From positions 1 to 64,000 of the forward strand of contig JAVJQK010000070.1 in NCBI GenBank assembly GCA_040218145.1: 64,000 nucleotides of DNA. Direction: 5' to 3'. This document shows positions 43,580 through 52,295 of the stretch, one piece after another (the first letter of the stretch is position 1; the number at the start of each line of letters is the position of its first letter). The position numbers and the translations under genes were made by a program. The DNA comes from Sandaracinaceae bacterium. GTDB taxonomy: Bacteria; Myxococcota_A; Polyangia; Polyangiales; Sandaracinaceae. The notes below the pieces were generated by a model. The model searched no databases, was not told where the DNA came from, and saw only the letters and a list, made by a program, of their open reading frames with translations.

Positions 43580-45268
43580 CTATTTCGCCGATCGGCGCGC
43601 GCTGACCCAGCGGCGGAGCTCCGGCAGCGAGCGCGCGTTGAGCACGTCCTCGGCCGTCAGCCCCGCGCGCCGCGCGATCGTCACCCCGTGCGCGAGGTTG
43701 TCCAGCTCGCGCGTCGCGTGCGCGTCGGCCGCGATGGACACGAGCAACCCGCGCTCCTTCGCCATCGCGAGGTGGGTCTCGTTCAGATCCAGTCGATGCG
43801 GGTTCGCGTTCAGCTCCACCGCGCAGCCGCTCTCGGCGCACGCGTCGAAGAACGCGTCCACGTCGAAGGCGCTCGGCGCGCGCCCCAGCAGCAGCCGCCC
43901 CGTCGGGTGCCCCACCACGTCCGTCATGCGGTTCTGCGCCGCGGCGACCATGCGCGCCGTCATCTGCGCCGCGTCCTGGCCGTGCCGCCGATGCACCGAC
44001 GCGATCACCACGTCGAGCCGCGCCAGCACGTCCTCGTCGTAGTCGAGCTCGCCTTCGGCCAGGATGTCGCTCTCGACCCCGCTGAGCAGCACGCACTCGG
44101 GCGCGCCCGCGTTGAGCGCCTCGATGGCGCGCAGCTGCTCCGCGAGCCGCTCCGCGTCGAGCCCGCGCGCGTAGAACGCCGAATGGCTGTGCTCGCTGAT
44201 GTGCAGGTACTCGAGCCCGCGCGCGGCCGCCGCGTCGCGCATCTCCTCGAGGCTGTGGCTGCCGTCGGAGGCGACCGTGTGGTTGTGGAGCGCGCCGCGC
44301 AGGTCGTCGATGGTGACCAGCGGCGTGACGGCCCGGCCCGCCTCGACCAGCGGCACGCCCTCCTCCCGTCGCTCCGGCGCGGTCGGCACCAGCCCGAGCG
44401 CGCGGTAGACGTCGTCCTCCTCGGGCGTGCCGAGCGGCGCCAGCTCGTCAGGGCTGGCCATCCACAGCCCGCCCGCGTCGAAGCGCATGCCGCGCGCCTC
44501 GGCCCGGAGCGAGAGCGCGGCGCGGTGCGCGTCGGCGCTGCTCAGCCAGACCAGCCGCGCGCCGAAGGTCTCCGCGTCGGCGAGCGCCACCTGGACCTTC
44601 AGCTCCGGCGGCCGCGCCGCGTCCACGATCGCCTGCGCCTCGGCGAGCGCCTCGCCCTCGACCAGCGCCTCGCCCTCCACGAGCACGACGAGCTCCCGCA
44701 CCAGCTCGAGCCCCCGGCGCACCTCGCCCGCCGGCTCCACCTGCGGGTAGACCTCCTCGAGCGCGTCGAGCACCGGGCCGAGCACCGCCTCTGCCTGGTC
44801 GCGGCGCAGCAGCCCCTCCGTCTCGCGGATGCGCTCGATCTGCTCGAGCACCTTCTGTTGCGTCTTGCGCCCGAAGCCCTTGAGGTCGACGAGCCGGTTC
44901 TCGCGGCACGCGTACTCGAGCTCGCCGAGCGAGGTGATCGTCAGCTCGCTCCAGAGCTGCTTGACCTTCTTCGGCCCGAGCCCCTTCACCCGCCGCACCG
45001 CGAAGAGCCCCTCGGGCAGCTTCGCCTCCATCTCCATCAGCGCGCCTGGCTTCTTCCCCTCGAGCACCTCGTCGATGACGCCGAGCACGCCCTTGCCGAC
45101 CCCGCGGGTCTTGGCGAGCGCACCGCTGACGCGCATCTCCTCGACGTCGCCCTCGAGGTTCCGGATCGCCCACGCGGCCCGGGCCCAGGTGCGCGCCCGC
45201 TCGTCCTCGAGCAGCTCCGCCGCGAACGCCAGCCGCTCGAGCGCATCCGTGACCTGCCGTCGACCCAT
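43580..45268 (-). CDS. PolX-family protein with a degenerate polymerase domain and intact PHP domain
   Basis: 562 aa, normal PolX length. Order: helix-hairpin-helix N-terminus (about 1-150, GVGKGVLGVIDEVLEG), a nucleotidyltransferase-like polymerase region (about 150-310) and a PHP phosphoesterase domain (about 330-560). PHP metal motifs are intact: LHNHTVASDG, EHSHS, GVESDIL, ASVHRR, GHPTGR, NANPHRLDL and DAHATR. In the polymerase region the expected DxD after the GSxRR motif is replaced: RRGLELVRELVVLVEG has no Asp, and the distal Asp site reads KVQVAL. I infer loss of polymerase activity with retention of nuclease/phosphoesterase function in repair. Confidence 0.85.
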   Translation of the reverse strand: MGRRQVTDALERLAFAAELLEDERARTWARAAWAIRNLEGDVEEMRVSGALAKTRGVGKGVLGVIDEVLEGKKPGALMEMEAKLPEGLFAVRRVKGLGPKKVKQLWSELTITSLGELEYACRENRLVDLKGFGRKTQQKVLEQIERIRETEGLLRRDQAEAVLGPVLDALEEVYPQVEPAGEVRRGLELVRELVVLVEGEALVEGEALAEAQAIVDAARPPELKVQVALADAETFGARLVWLSSADAHRAALSLRAEARGMRFDAGGLWMASPDELAPLGTPEEDDVYRALGLVPTAPERREEGVPLVEAGRAVTPLVTIDDLRGALHNHTVASDGSHSLEEMRDAAAARGLEYLHISEHSHSAFYARGLDAERLAEQLRAIEALNAGAPECVLLSGVESDILAEGELDYDEDVLARLDVVIASVHRRHGQDAAQMTARMVAAAQNRMTDVVGHPTGRLLLGRAPSAFDVDAFFDACAESGCAVELNANPHRLDLNETHLAMAKERGLLVSIAADAHATRELDNLAHGVTIARRAGLTAEDVLNARSLPELRRWVSARRSAK

Positions 45269-45325
45269 GAGATGGGCTTAGCGCACGCGTCGCCGGCGGG
45301 CGATGCCCCCACCCGACGCCGTTGA

Positions 45326-45607
45326 ACACCGTTCGGTCCCCGCCTCGGCTGCCCGGGCGGCGGCGCGGTGTGCGGCGGGCGCTGCGTCGACCTGGACAAC
45401 GACCGCGCCAACCGCGGCGCGTGCGGCAACACCTGCACCGGGATGCTCGTCTGCCAGTACGGCGGGTGCCGCTGCAGCACCGTGCACTGGTGGCAGACCC
45501 AGTGCGGGACCTCCTGCGTGGACCTCGTCCGCAGCCGCGACCACTGCGGCGCCTGCGACCGGGCCTGCGCGCCCGGAGAGAGCTGCATGTCGGGCCGCTG
45601 CTCGTGA
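45326..45607 (+). pseudogene. Remnant of a Cys-rich lipoprotein gene
   Basis: The frame is open only after a TGA at 45323 and has no start near, yet encodes 90-odd residues with the regular GGRCVDLDND...CGACGN, CxxGxxC spacing of myxobacterial Cys-rich lipoproteins. The N-terminal signal is absent. In the first repeat NCGACG reads NRGACG, a lost Cys, as expected for relaxed selection. It stands between the convergent PolX and helicase-associated genes. I call it a decayed 3' fragment. Confidence 0.65.
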
Positions 45608-45763
45608 GGACAGGCGGCCAGCTCTCGCGAAGCCCGTCGCTGGGGTCGGCGGCAAAGCGCGCGGAGCGCGCGACCCGCCGTAGGTCGGAGGGGCCTCATG
45701 GAGGGAGGGGCTGCGTTCAGCCGAGCGCTCGCCCTCGCCCGCTCGGCAGCGTGGCGGCGACGC

Positions 45764-47965
45764 TCAGGTGACCGCGCGAATCGCGTCGAGCGGGACGACG
45801 CGAGAGACCTCGTCGCCCGCCTGCGTCCACAGCACGATGTCTTTCCCATCGGGCCGCGTGCGCAGCTCGTCGATCCAGACCTCGTCGAGCTCGAGGACGC
45901 CGCGCTGCATCCAGGCGACGGTCACCGTGTGATCGCAGCCCGCGTGCTCCGACAAGCAGCTGGCGATCTCGAGCCTCGTCTGCGGCGCGTCACCCACGTC
46001 GTCGGTGAAGGCGAGCGCGAGCGCCCCGGCGAGACCGGAGCTGTCGAGGGCCTTGCGGATCTTGCGGCCCGCCGGGCTCAGCTTGCCCGTCGCCGCGAGC
46101 TCCACGGCCTCTCCCCACACCGCCTCCAGCGCGACGCCCGGACGCAGGAGGCGCCCGCGGTGGTGCGGCGCGATCAGGAGCATCGTCAGGACGAAGGAGG
46201 GCTGACGCAGCACCCCCGCGGCGTCTTCTGGGCTGGAGTGCTCACGGAGCCAGGCCTCGATGGCGGGCATGTGCCGTTCGTGCTCCGCCTGCAAGATCGC
46301 GAGCGCCTTCCTGCCCGGTCCTGACAGGCTCTGGCCGAGCGCCTCGAGTCGAGCCCAGATGTCGTGGTCTTCGTCGGGCGGCGGCTCCTGCCAGCTCTCC
46401 GCCCACCCGGCCGCGCGGTCGGCCTCGACGCGCGCGCGGAGCGCCTCGTCAGGCGATGGGCGGGGGAACGCCGGGTACGGGGCGCCTGGCTCGTTCGCCG
46501 CGTTGGCCCAGCGCGCGTCGCTCTTGGCGCCGCCGCTCGCAGGCGCCGGGCTGAGGTCGAGGTCACACGCGAAGCCGGCCTTCGAGAGGCGCTCGGCGGC
46601 GCGCGTGGCGTCCGACACCGGGACCAGGAACAGCTCCTCCGACACCTGCTCACCGAGCCCCCGGAGGGCGGTCGACGCCCCCGGCGCGTGACGGCCGGGG
46701 ACGCGGATCGCCAGCATCGACTGGCCGCGCGCAACCTTGGCGCTCCCGGCCCAGTCGAGCACCTGAGCCCGGACGCTGTCGGGGAGCGGGTGGCGACCCA
46801 CCCGATCGAGCGCGTCCACCAGGTGTTCTCCGTCGATCCCGCGCAGCGCGGCCTGCGCCACCGTCTCCGGCCGCAGCCGGAACGTGAAGACCCGGTCCAG
46901 CTGCGTCAGCTCGGCCGCGACCGACAACACGGCCACCAGACGCGGGTCGGGGTCGGGCCCGACCATCACGTCGAGGTTCGGGGTGACGAAGCCCTCCACC
47001 CGGTCGGGTAGCCCCTCGGGTCGCGACGCCCAGGCCAACCAGTCCTGCCCGTCGACCTCGAAGCGCACGAGCTCCCGGACCTCCGCCATGCGCGCTCGCG
47101 CCTCCTCCCGGCAGGTCTCCGGGTCCGGCCGCCCCCACGCCTGCGAGGAGTGGCGCGCCGCCATGGAGGTCTCGACCTGGAGCGCCGGGCGCGGTCCGTC
47201 GGAGAGGCCGTCGCACAAGAATCGCTCATCGTACGTGGTCGCCCCGAGCCCGCGCGCGCAGCGCTGCATGGCCCCGAAGTCCACGTCGAAGGCCCCGCCT
47301 GCGTTGCGCAGCATGCCCCGGCGCACGGCGGAGATCAGCGCGGCGTCGAGGTAGTCTTCCGCGATGGAGAGCCGCTTCGCCAGCTTCTTGAGGGCGCCCC
47401 GGTGCGGGTCGCCGGCCTTCGTGCTGCGCACCTTCACGTGACACGCCCACCCCGCGACCGCGATGTCCTCCGGCGGCGCGGTGCGCGCCGTCGTGTCAGA
47501 CGGGATGACCGGCTCCCGCGGCGCGGTCACGCCTCGCACGAAGGGGAGCGCGACGTCGGCGAAGGGCCGGACCGCCAGCAGTCGGTGCTCCGCCGAGGTC
47601 GACCTCGTGTACCGGACCGCCAGCACCACACCCGCGTCCACCAGAGAGTCGCACGCGAGCGCCACTTGACCGATCGGCGCGCCGAGCCTCCGCGACATGC
47701 GCGAGGCGAGCGCGTTCGCGACCGCCTCCCCGCCCGCGTGAAACAACTCCTCCAGCGCCGCGATGGCCAGCGGCGGGAGCTCCGCGAGCTTGCGCTGGAC
47801 CCGCTGCGGCTCGGACCAGCGCGCCTCCAGGTCCTCGAACGACGCCCCGGGCGCGAGTCCCCACGCGCGCAGATGCCCGGGCACCGGCTCATCGAGGACC
47901 TTCCAGGCGTAGTCGGCGAACGGCAGCTCGTCAGTGGAGGGTCGCGCCTTCTTCTTCCGGGCCAT
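45764..47965 (-). CDS. Helicase-associated (Helicase_C_3-like) protein, XPB partner
   Basis: 733 aa from ATG 47965, with GGAGG nine bases upstream. Residues about 1-350 are helical winged-helix-like repeats (PPLAIAALEELFHAGGEAV); the middle has the DVMVGPDPDPRLVAVLSVAAEL block typical of the helicase-associated domain found beside bacterial XPB proteins (mycobacterial ercc3 neighbours). No ATPase motifs. The start lies 35 bases inside the XPB gene, so the two are tightly coupled. I infer that it binds or loads the XPB helicase on DNA. Confidence 0.7.
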   Translation of the reverse strand: MARKKKARPSTDELPFADYAWKVLDEPVPGHLRAWGLAPGASFEDLEARWSEPQRVQRKLAELPPLAIAALEELFHAGGEAVANALASRMSRRLGAPIGQVALACDSLVDAGVVLAVRYTRSTSAEHRLLAVRPFADVALPFVRGVTAPREPVIPSDTTARTAPPEDIAVAGWACHVKVRSTKAGDPHRGALKKLAKRLSIAEDYLDAALISAVRRGMLRNAGGAFDVDFGAMQRCARGLGATTYDERFLCDGLSDGPRPALQVETSMAARHSSQAWGRPDPETCREEARARMAEVRELVRFEVDGQDWLAWASRPEGLPDRVEGFVTPNLDVMVGPDPDPRLVAVLSVAAELTQLDRVFTFRLRPETVAQAALRGIDGEHLVDALDRVGRHPLPDSVRAQVLDWAGSAKVARGQSMLAIRVPGRHAPGASTALRGLGEQVSEELFLVPVSDATRAAERLSKAGFACDLDLSPAPASGGAKSDARWANAANEPGAPYPAFPRPSPDEALRARVEADRAAGWAESWQEPPPDEDHDIWARLEALGQSLSGPGRKALAILQAEHERHMPAIEAWLREHSSPEDAAGVLRQPSFVLTMLLIAPHHRGRLLRPGVALEAVWGEAVELAATGKLSPAGRKIRKALDSSGLAGALALAFTDDVGDAPQTRLEIASCLSEHAGCDHTVTVAWMQRGVLELDEVWIDELRTRPDGKDIVLWTQAGDEVSRVVPLDAIRAVT

Positions 47966-49601
47966 CGCTCCAATCCTCCAGGTAGTAGCGGTAGCCCTGC
48001 TCCGTCAAGAAGAGCTGACGGTGCAGGGCGTGCTGTTGCTCGACGGTGTCGCGCGAGACCAGCGAATAGAAGGTCGCGCCGCCCGCCTTCGGGCGCAGGA
48101 TCCGCCCGAGGCGCTGCGCCTCCTCCTGGCGCGAGCCCATGGTGCCGCTGATCTGGATCATCACGTTCGCCTCGGGCAGGTCGAGCGCGAAGTTCCCCAC
48201 GCGCGACAGCACCAGGCGAGAGATGTCGCCCTCGCGGAAGCCCTCGAGGAGCGTCTCTCGCTCCGCGTGCGGCGTCGACCCGGTGATGACGGGGGCCGAC
48301 AGCAGACGCCCCGCCGCGTCGAGCGGCGCGAGGTAGCTGCCGAGCACGAGGAGACGATCGCCCTCGTGACGGCGCGCGATCTCGGCCAGCGCGCGCAGCT
48401 TGGCAGGGTTCTCCGCCGCGATGCGCGGCTGCTCCCGGAGCGACGCCGACGCGTAGTCACCCGCGAGCGAGGCGGGCATGTCCACCCTCACCTCGAAGCA
48501 CGTCGCGTTGGCGATGTGCCCGGACGCCTCGAGCTCTCGCCACGGCACGTCGTAGCGCTTCGGGCCGATCAGCGCGAAGACGTCGGAGGCGCGTCCGTCC
48601 TCGCGCACGAGGGTGGCGGTGAGCCCGAGCCGGCGGTGGGCCTGCATCTCCGCGGTGAGGCGAAACATCGGCGCCGGGAGCAGGTGCACCTCGTCGTACA
48701 CCACGAGCCCCCACGGCTCGCCCGCGACCCGATCGAAGTGCACGTGCTTCGTCGGGCCTGCGCCACCGCGGCGCGCCATCATCGCGTAGGTGCTGACGGT
48801 GACCGGCGCGACGCGGTGGCTCCCCGACGCGTACACCGCCACGTCGTCCTCCCCGAGCGTGGTCTTGGCCAGCAGCTCGCGCCGCCACTGCGTGCAGGCC
48901 TCGCGCCCGCTGGTGAGCACGAGCGTGCGGGTCTTCAGCGCGGCGATGGCCATCATCGCGAGCACCGTCTTGCCCGCGCCACACGGGAGCACGATCACGC
49001 CGTGGCTGCCGGCGTCCAGGAAGGCGTCGCGGGCTGCGAGCTGATGCGGATAGGGGACGAACACGTCCTGACGCAAGCCGACCTCGAGCGGGGCGCCCTC
49101 TCGCAGCCCCGCGCGGTCGTCCACCGGCCAGCCGAGCTTCAAGATGGATTGCTTGACCGGACCGCGATCGATCAGGTCGATGAGGAAGCCGTCGGGGCAC
49201 GGGGCGAGCCGCTCCGAGAGCTTCCGGTTCGCCGCGAGACGCTGCCGCACGCCCGGCTCGCGCACCGCCAGCCTGAGCTTGCTCGGGTCCGAGGGGTGGT
49301 CATGCAGCGAGCACACCCCGTGGCGCGCCATGCGATCCATGATCTCGTGCTCCACGTGCGAGGGCACGGGGAAGCGGCTCATCGCCCTCAGCGCGCTCAG
49401 CACCTCGTCGGCGGTGAGGCCCGCGGCGGCCGCGTTCCAGAGCGAGAGATCTCCGACGCGGTAGGTGTGCACGTGCTCGGGCGACTTCTCGAGCTCGGCG
49501 AAGCGCGCCAGCTGCTTGCGCGCTGCGTCGTAGCCCGGGTGGTCGACCTCCAGGAGGACCGTGCGGTCTCCCTGGACGATGGCGGGGCGCTGGTCCGACA
49601 C
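47931..49601 (-). CDS. XPB/RAD25-type DNA helicase
   Basis: 556 aa from GTG 49601, chosen because TATGCC lies seven bases upstream; ATG 49613 is a possible longer start. Superfamily-2 motifs: Walker A VLPCGAGKTVL, DEVH box YDEVHLLP, motif III LTATLVREDG (the RED motif of XPB) and motif VI QEEAQRLGRILRPK. An N-terminal domain of about 200 residues resembles the damage-recognition-like part. XPB helicases act in DNA repair and unwinding 3' to 5'. It is coupled to the Helicase_C_3-like protein. Confidence 0.92.
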   Translation of the reverse strand: MSDQRPAIVQGDRTVLLEVDHPGYDAARKQLARFAELEKSPEHVHTYRVGDLSLWNAAAAGLTADEVLSALRAMSRFPVPSHVEHEIMDRMARHGVCSLHDHPSDPSKLRLAVREPGVRQRLAANRKLSERLAPCPDGFLIDLIDRGPVKQSILKLGWPVDDRAGLREGAPLEVGLRQDVFVPYPHQLAARDAFLDAGSHGVIVLPCGAGKTVLAMMAIAALKTRTLVLTSGREACTQWRRELLAKTTLGEDDVAVYASGSHRVAPVTVSTYAMMARRGGAGPTKHVHFDRVAGEPWGLVVYDEVHLLPAPMFRLTAEMQAHRRLGLTATLVREDGRASDVFALIGPKRYDVPWRELEASGHIANATCFEVRVDMPASLAGDYASASLREQPRIAAENPAKLRALAEIARRHEGDRLLVLGSYLAPLDAAGRLLSAPVITGSTPHAERETLLEGFREGDISRLVLSRVGNFALDLPEANVMIQISGTMGSRQEEAQRLGRILRPKAGGATFYSLVSRDTVEQQHALHRQLFLTEQGYRYYLEDWSDGPEEEGATLH

Positions 49602-49608
49602 GCAGGTG

Positions 49609-49614
49609 GGCATA
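49609..49614 (-). promoter_or_regulatory. Candidate -10 box of the XPB gene
   Basis: TATGCC on the minus strand, 7 bases before GTG 49601; the in-frame ATG 49613 lies inside it. Confidence 0.4.
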
Positions 49615-49643
49615 GCCGAGGCCTGAGTCCACGTCACGCCCGA

Positions 49644-50171
49644 TCAGGCGGCCTGGTTCATCTGCGCGCGCAGCCCGCGCTCGTCGAGCACGTGATAGTG
49701 AAACGCCTCGAAGAGCGTGAGCAGCAGATCCAGGCGGCAAGGCAGCGCGTCGGCGAAGCAGCGCTGGTACTCCGCCTCGATCCGGGCCCGGGCCGCCTCG
49801 GCCTCGCGGAGCTCCAGCGCGCCGTCGTGGTCCTCCCGGTAGCGGTTGGCGGCGCGGATCACGCACCTCGGCGGCGCCTCCACGCCCTCGAGCACGTGCT
49901 CGAACCACTCGGTCATCTCCACCTCCACGTCCCACTCGTCGGCCGCCTGCACCAGCACCAGCCAGCCGCGCCGGCCATCGGTGACGAGGGTCAGCTCGAC
50001 CACGATCGACGCGTGCGGGTTGCCCGCCCCCTCGAGCCCGTCGGGCACGCCCGAGAGGACGTCCGCCGCGTAGACGTGGAGCGGGCTCCCCTCGAGGTAG
50101 CGCGCGACGCGCTCGCTGAGGCCGTAGTCGAGAGACGGGTCGGACTGGATCGAGAGCTCGGGCTTCTTCAC
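49644..50171 (-). CDS. Hypothetical protein upstream of XPB
   Basis: 175 aa from GTG 50171, with a strong AGGAGGT Shine-Dalgarno. Soluble alpha/beta protein with a central acidic Trp-rich segment (DEWDVEVEMTEWFEHVLEG) and a C-terminal helix pair (DLLLTLFEAFHYHVLDE). No signal peptide, no membrane segment, no family recognised. It stands 42 bp upstream of the XPB start on the same strand, so it may belong to the repair cluster, though the XPB gene seems to have its own promoter. Confidence 0.55.
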   Translation of the reverse strand: MKKPELSIQSDPSLDYGLSERVARYLEGSPLHVYAADVLSGVPDGLEGAGNPHASIVVELTLVTDGRRGWLVLVQAADEWDVEVEMTEWFEHVLEGVEAPPRCVIRAANRYREDHDGALELREAEAARARIEAEYQRCFADALPCRLDLLLTLFEAFHYHVLDERGLRAQMNQAA

Positions 50172-50244
50172 GGGGCACCTCCTGATGATGATGTCGCTTC
50201 ATCGACGAGAGGCCGCGCCCGTTGCGTGGAAGCTGAAGAATCTC

Positions 50245-50751
50245 TCAGTCGGTGACGATCTCGCAGTCGTCGAGGCCGGCGCGACCGAAGCGCTCGACCA
50301 CGGTGCCGCGCACGGTGACCTCGGCGTACTGCATCAGGTCGACCGACTCCGGCGCGTCGTCGCCGAAGGCGCACATCATGGAGTGAGCCAGGCGGTCCTC
50401 CGCGTAGTCCTCCCGGCTCACGACGAGGCTCACGTTGTTGAGGGTCCCGCCCACCCGGGTCGCGCTCATGAACTGGGCGCGCACGGTGACGCGCTGCCCG
50501 GTCCACGCGTCGGCGTTCGCGGCGAAGCCCTCCCGCAGCGAGAGCAGCGTCGTGGTCTCGCCCTCGGCGGGCGGGTCGAGGCTCAGCGCGGGCTCGGCCG
50601 GCGCCGCCTCCTCCTCGGCGGGCTCCGGGCTCGCGGGCGCGGCCTCCGCGGTCGGGGTGGCCTCCGTGGTGGGCTCGGCGGTGTCCTCCTCGGCGCCGCA
50701 CGCGGCGAGAGAGAGGCTGAGGGCGATGACGATCGAGAGATGTGTGTTCAT
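50245..50751 (-). CDS. Small lipoprotein with OB-fold-like domain
   Basis: 168 aa. Signal with lipobox LAAC (Cys about 18), a Glu/Ala/Pro/Thr-rich linker (about 20-65), then a beta-rich domain (about 70-168, GQRVTVRAQFMSATRV...VTVRGTVVER) that resembles OB-fold nucleic-acid or metal-binding domains of periplasmic proteins. AGGAG lies six bases before ATG 50751. Function unknown. Divergent from the TauE/SafE permease. Confidence 0.65.
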   Translation of the reverse strand: MNTHLSIVIALSLSLAACGAEEDTAEPTTEATPTAEAAPASPEPAEEEAAPAEPALSLDPPAEGETTTLLSLREGFAANADAWTGQRVTVRAQFMSATRVGGTLNNVSLVVSREDYAEDRLAHSMMCAFGDDAPESVDLMQYAEVTVRGTVVERFGRAGLDDCEIVTD

Positions 50752-50974
50752 GAGTGACTCCTTTCGCAGGCCCTTTCCCAGAACCGTGCCAGCGCCCGAC
50801 GCGGGCTCGGCGCGGCTCCGGACGGAGGCCGCTGACAGGACTGGCAGACGCCGCTGACAGCGCTGACCGCGCCCCCTGGACGTCGCGGCCCGCGGGAGGA
50901 TAGCGAGACGCGACGCGCGGACCCAGCTCCGTTCCCGCTGGTGCGGGGCCTCGCTTCGATGCAGAGTCGCGGCG

Positions 50975-51964
50975 TTGCAGACTCGACGCTGGATCTTCTT
51001 CGCCTGGCTCGCTGCATTCTACGTCGCCTGGGCGACGCTCGTGCTCGTGGGCGACCTCTGGCCCACGGTCGCCTCGCACTGGCCGATCGCGGCCTCGATG
51101 GCGGCCGGCTCGTACTTCGCGGGCTCGACCCCGATGGGCGGCGGCACGGTGGGCTTCCCGGTGCTCGTCCTCCTGTTCGATCAGCCCGCCTCGATGGGCC
51201 GTAACTTCGGCTTCGCCGTGCAGTCGATCGGGATGGTCTCCGCGAGCATCTACATCCTCTCGCACCGCGTGCCCATCGACTGGCGCACCCTGCGCGCCGC
51301 GCTCCCCGCCGCCGCGCTCACGACGCCGCTCTGCGCCGCGCTCATCGCGCCGCGCGTGCCGTCCGCGCTGGCCACCCTGGTCTACTCGGTCATCGTCGCC
51401 TCGTTCGGCCTCATGCACCTCGCGCGCATCCGGACCGTGGCCGCCTGCACACGGAGGCGCCCCTCCGAGCGGGAGGGGCGGTGGCTCGGGCTCGTCGCCG
51501 GTTGCGCGGGGGGCCTCGTCGCGTCGATGACCGGCGTCGGCATCGACATGCTCGTCTACATCGGCATGGTGGCGTACGCGCGGGTCGACATGCGCGTCGC
51601 GATCCCGACGTCGGTGATCCTGATGGCCTTCACCTCGCTCGTCGGCGTCGGCTCGAACGTCGCCCTCGGATCCGTCGATCGCGCGGTCTTCGACAACTGG
51701 CTCGCCGCCGCGCCCATCGTCGCGCTCGGCGCGCCGCTCGGCTCGATCGTCGTCACGTACCTGTCCCGGGAGAAGACCCTGCTCGTGACGTCCGTCCTCT
51801 GCGTCGCGCAGCTCGTCTGGGCCCTCGTCTCGGAGGGGATCACGGGGCTGCCCCTCGTCGCGACGCTGTCGGCCGTCGCCGCGCTGGCCGGCGGCTTCCA
51901 CGTGCTCTTCCGCGCCGGAGCGCGAGGCGCGCGGGCTGCGAGCCGTGTTCTCCCTCGTCCGTGA
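50975..51964 (+). CDS. TauE/SafE-family permease (sulfite/sulfoacetate exporter-like)
   Basis: 329 aa, eight or so hydrophobic segments. The family pattern is seen: GSYFAGSTPMGGGTVGFPVL in the first half (given in part), a repeat GLVASMTGVGIDMLVYIG in the second, as expected for the duplicated TauE/SafE fold. It should move a small organic anion such as sulfite or a sulfonate; no sulfur gene is adjacent. Start TTG 50975; no better ATG is in frame. A 40-bp-period repeat array begins 12 bases after its stop. Confidence 0.8.
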   Translation: MQTRRWIFFAWLAAFYVAWATLVLVGDLWPTVASHWPIAASMAAGSYFAGSTPMGGGTVGFPVLVLLFDQPASMGRNFGFAVQSIGMVSASIYILSHRVPIDWRTLRAALPAAALTTPLCAALIAPRVPSALATLVYSVIVASFGLMHLARIRTVAACTRRRPSEREGRWLGLVAGCAGGLVASMTGVGIDMLVYIGMVAYARVDMRVAIPTSVILMAFTSLVGVGSNVALGSVDRAVFDNWLAAAPIVALGAPLGSIVVTYLSREKTLLVTSVLCVAQLVWALVSEGITGLPLVATLSAVAALAGGFHVLFRAGARGARAASRVLPRP

Positions 51965-51975
51965 CGCCAGGAGCG

Positions 51976-52245
51976 CGTTCGGGGCGAGAAAACTCGCTCG
52001 CAAGTCTATCTGCGAGGTTCTGGACGAGTCTGCGGACCTGGAGATGACCCCTGGGCCCTCTTCGGGGCGAGTCAGCTCGCGACGAAGACTGAATTCAGCG
52101 TCCCGGACGAGAGAGCTCGTTCAGTCGACAACGACTATCGATAAAGACGAAAAAACTGACAGAATGGCAAAAGAATAGCGTTCTGGACGAGCAGACTCGT
52201 CCCGATCCTCGACGAGAACGATCGAGACGAGAAACTCCGACGCCG
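51976..52245. repeat. Seven-unit array, about 40-bp period, CGAG-N4-CTCG cores
   Basis: Cores start at 51985, 52025, 52068, 52108, 52148, 52188 and 52228. Copies 1, 3, 4 and 6 are perfect CGAG-N4-CTCG dyads (spacers AAAA, TCAG, AGAG, CAGA); copies 2, 5 and 7 are degenerate. A weakly shared lead-in, TTC(T/G)GG(A/G)CGAG, precedes copies 1, 2, 3 and 6. Intervals are 40, 43, 40, 40, 40 and 40. The bases between cores are not conserved. Not CRISPR: the repeat is short and no cas genes occur. A regularly phased protein-binding array or a structured RNA are the main possibilities. Confidence 0.7.
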
Positions 52246-52283
52246 GGAGCCCCGCTCGGGCCCACGCCAGTCGACGACGCAGG

Positions 52284-52289
52284 TAGTCT
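52284..52289 (+). promoter_or_regulatory. Candidate -10 box of the 239-aa lipoprotein gene
   Basis: TAGTCT, 6 bases before ATG 52296, directly downstream of the array. Confidence 0.4.
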
Positions 52290-52295
52290 CGGTCC

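Larger units (their letters stand above)
51965..52295. other. 331 bp intergenic region with a 40-bp-period array
   Basis: No gene. It is visibly richer in A/T than its surroundings and holds a regular array of CGAG-N4-CTCG inverted repeats, reported separately. Only the last 12 bases belong to the promoter of the next gene. Confidence 0.7.

Noticed and set aside
51965-52295. CRISPR-like regular spacing
   Set aside because: Repeated core is only 12 bases with variable centre, no conserved repeat of 24-37 bases, and no cas genes in the window.
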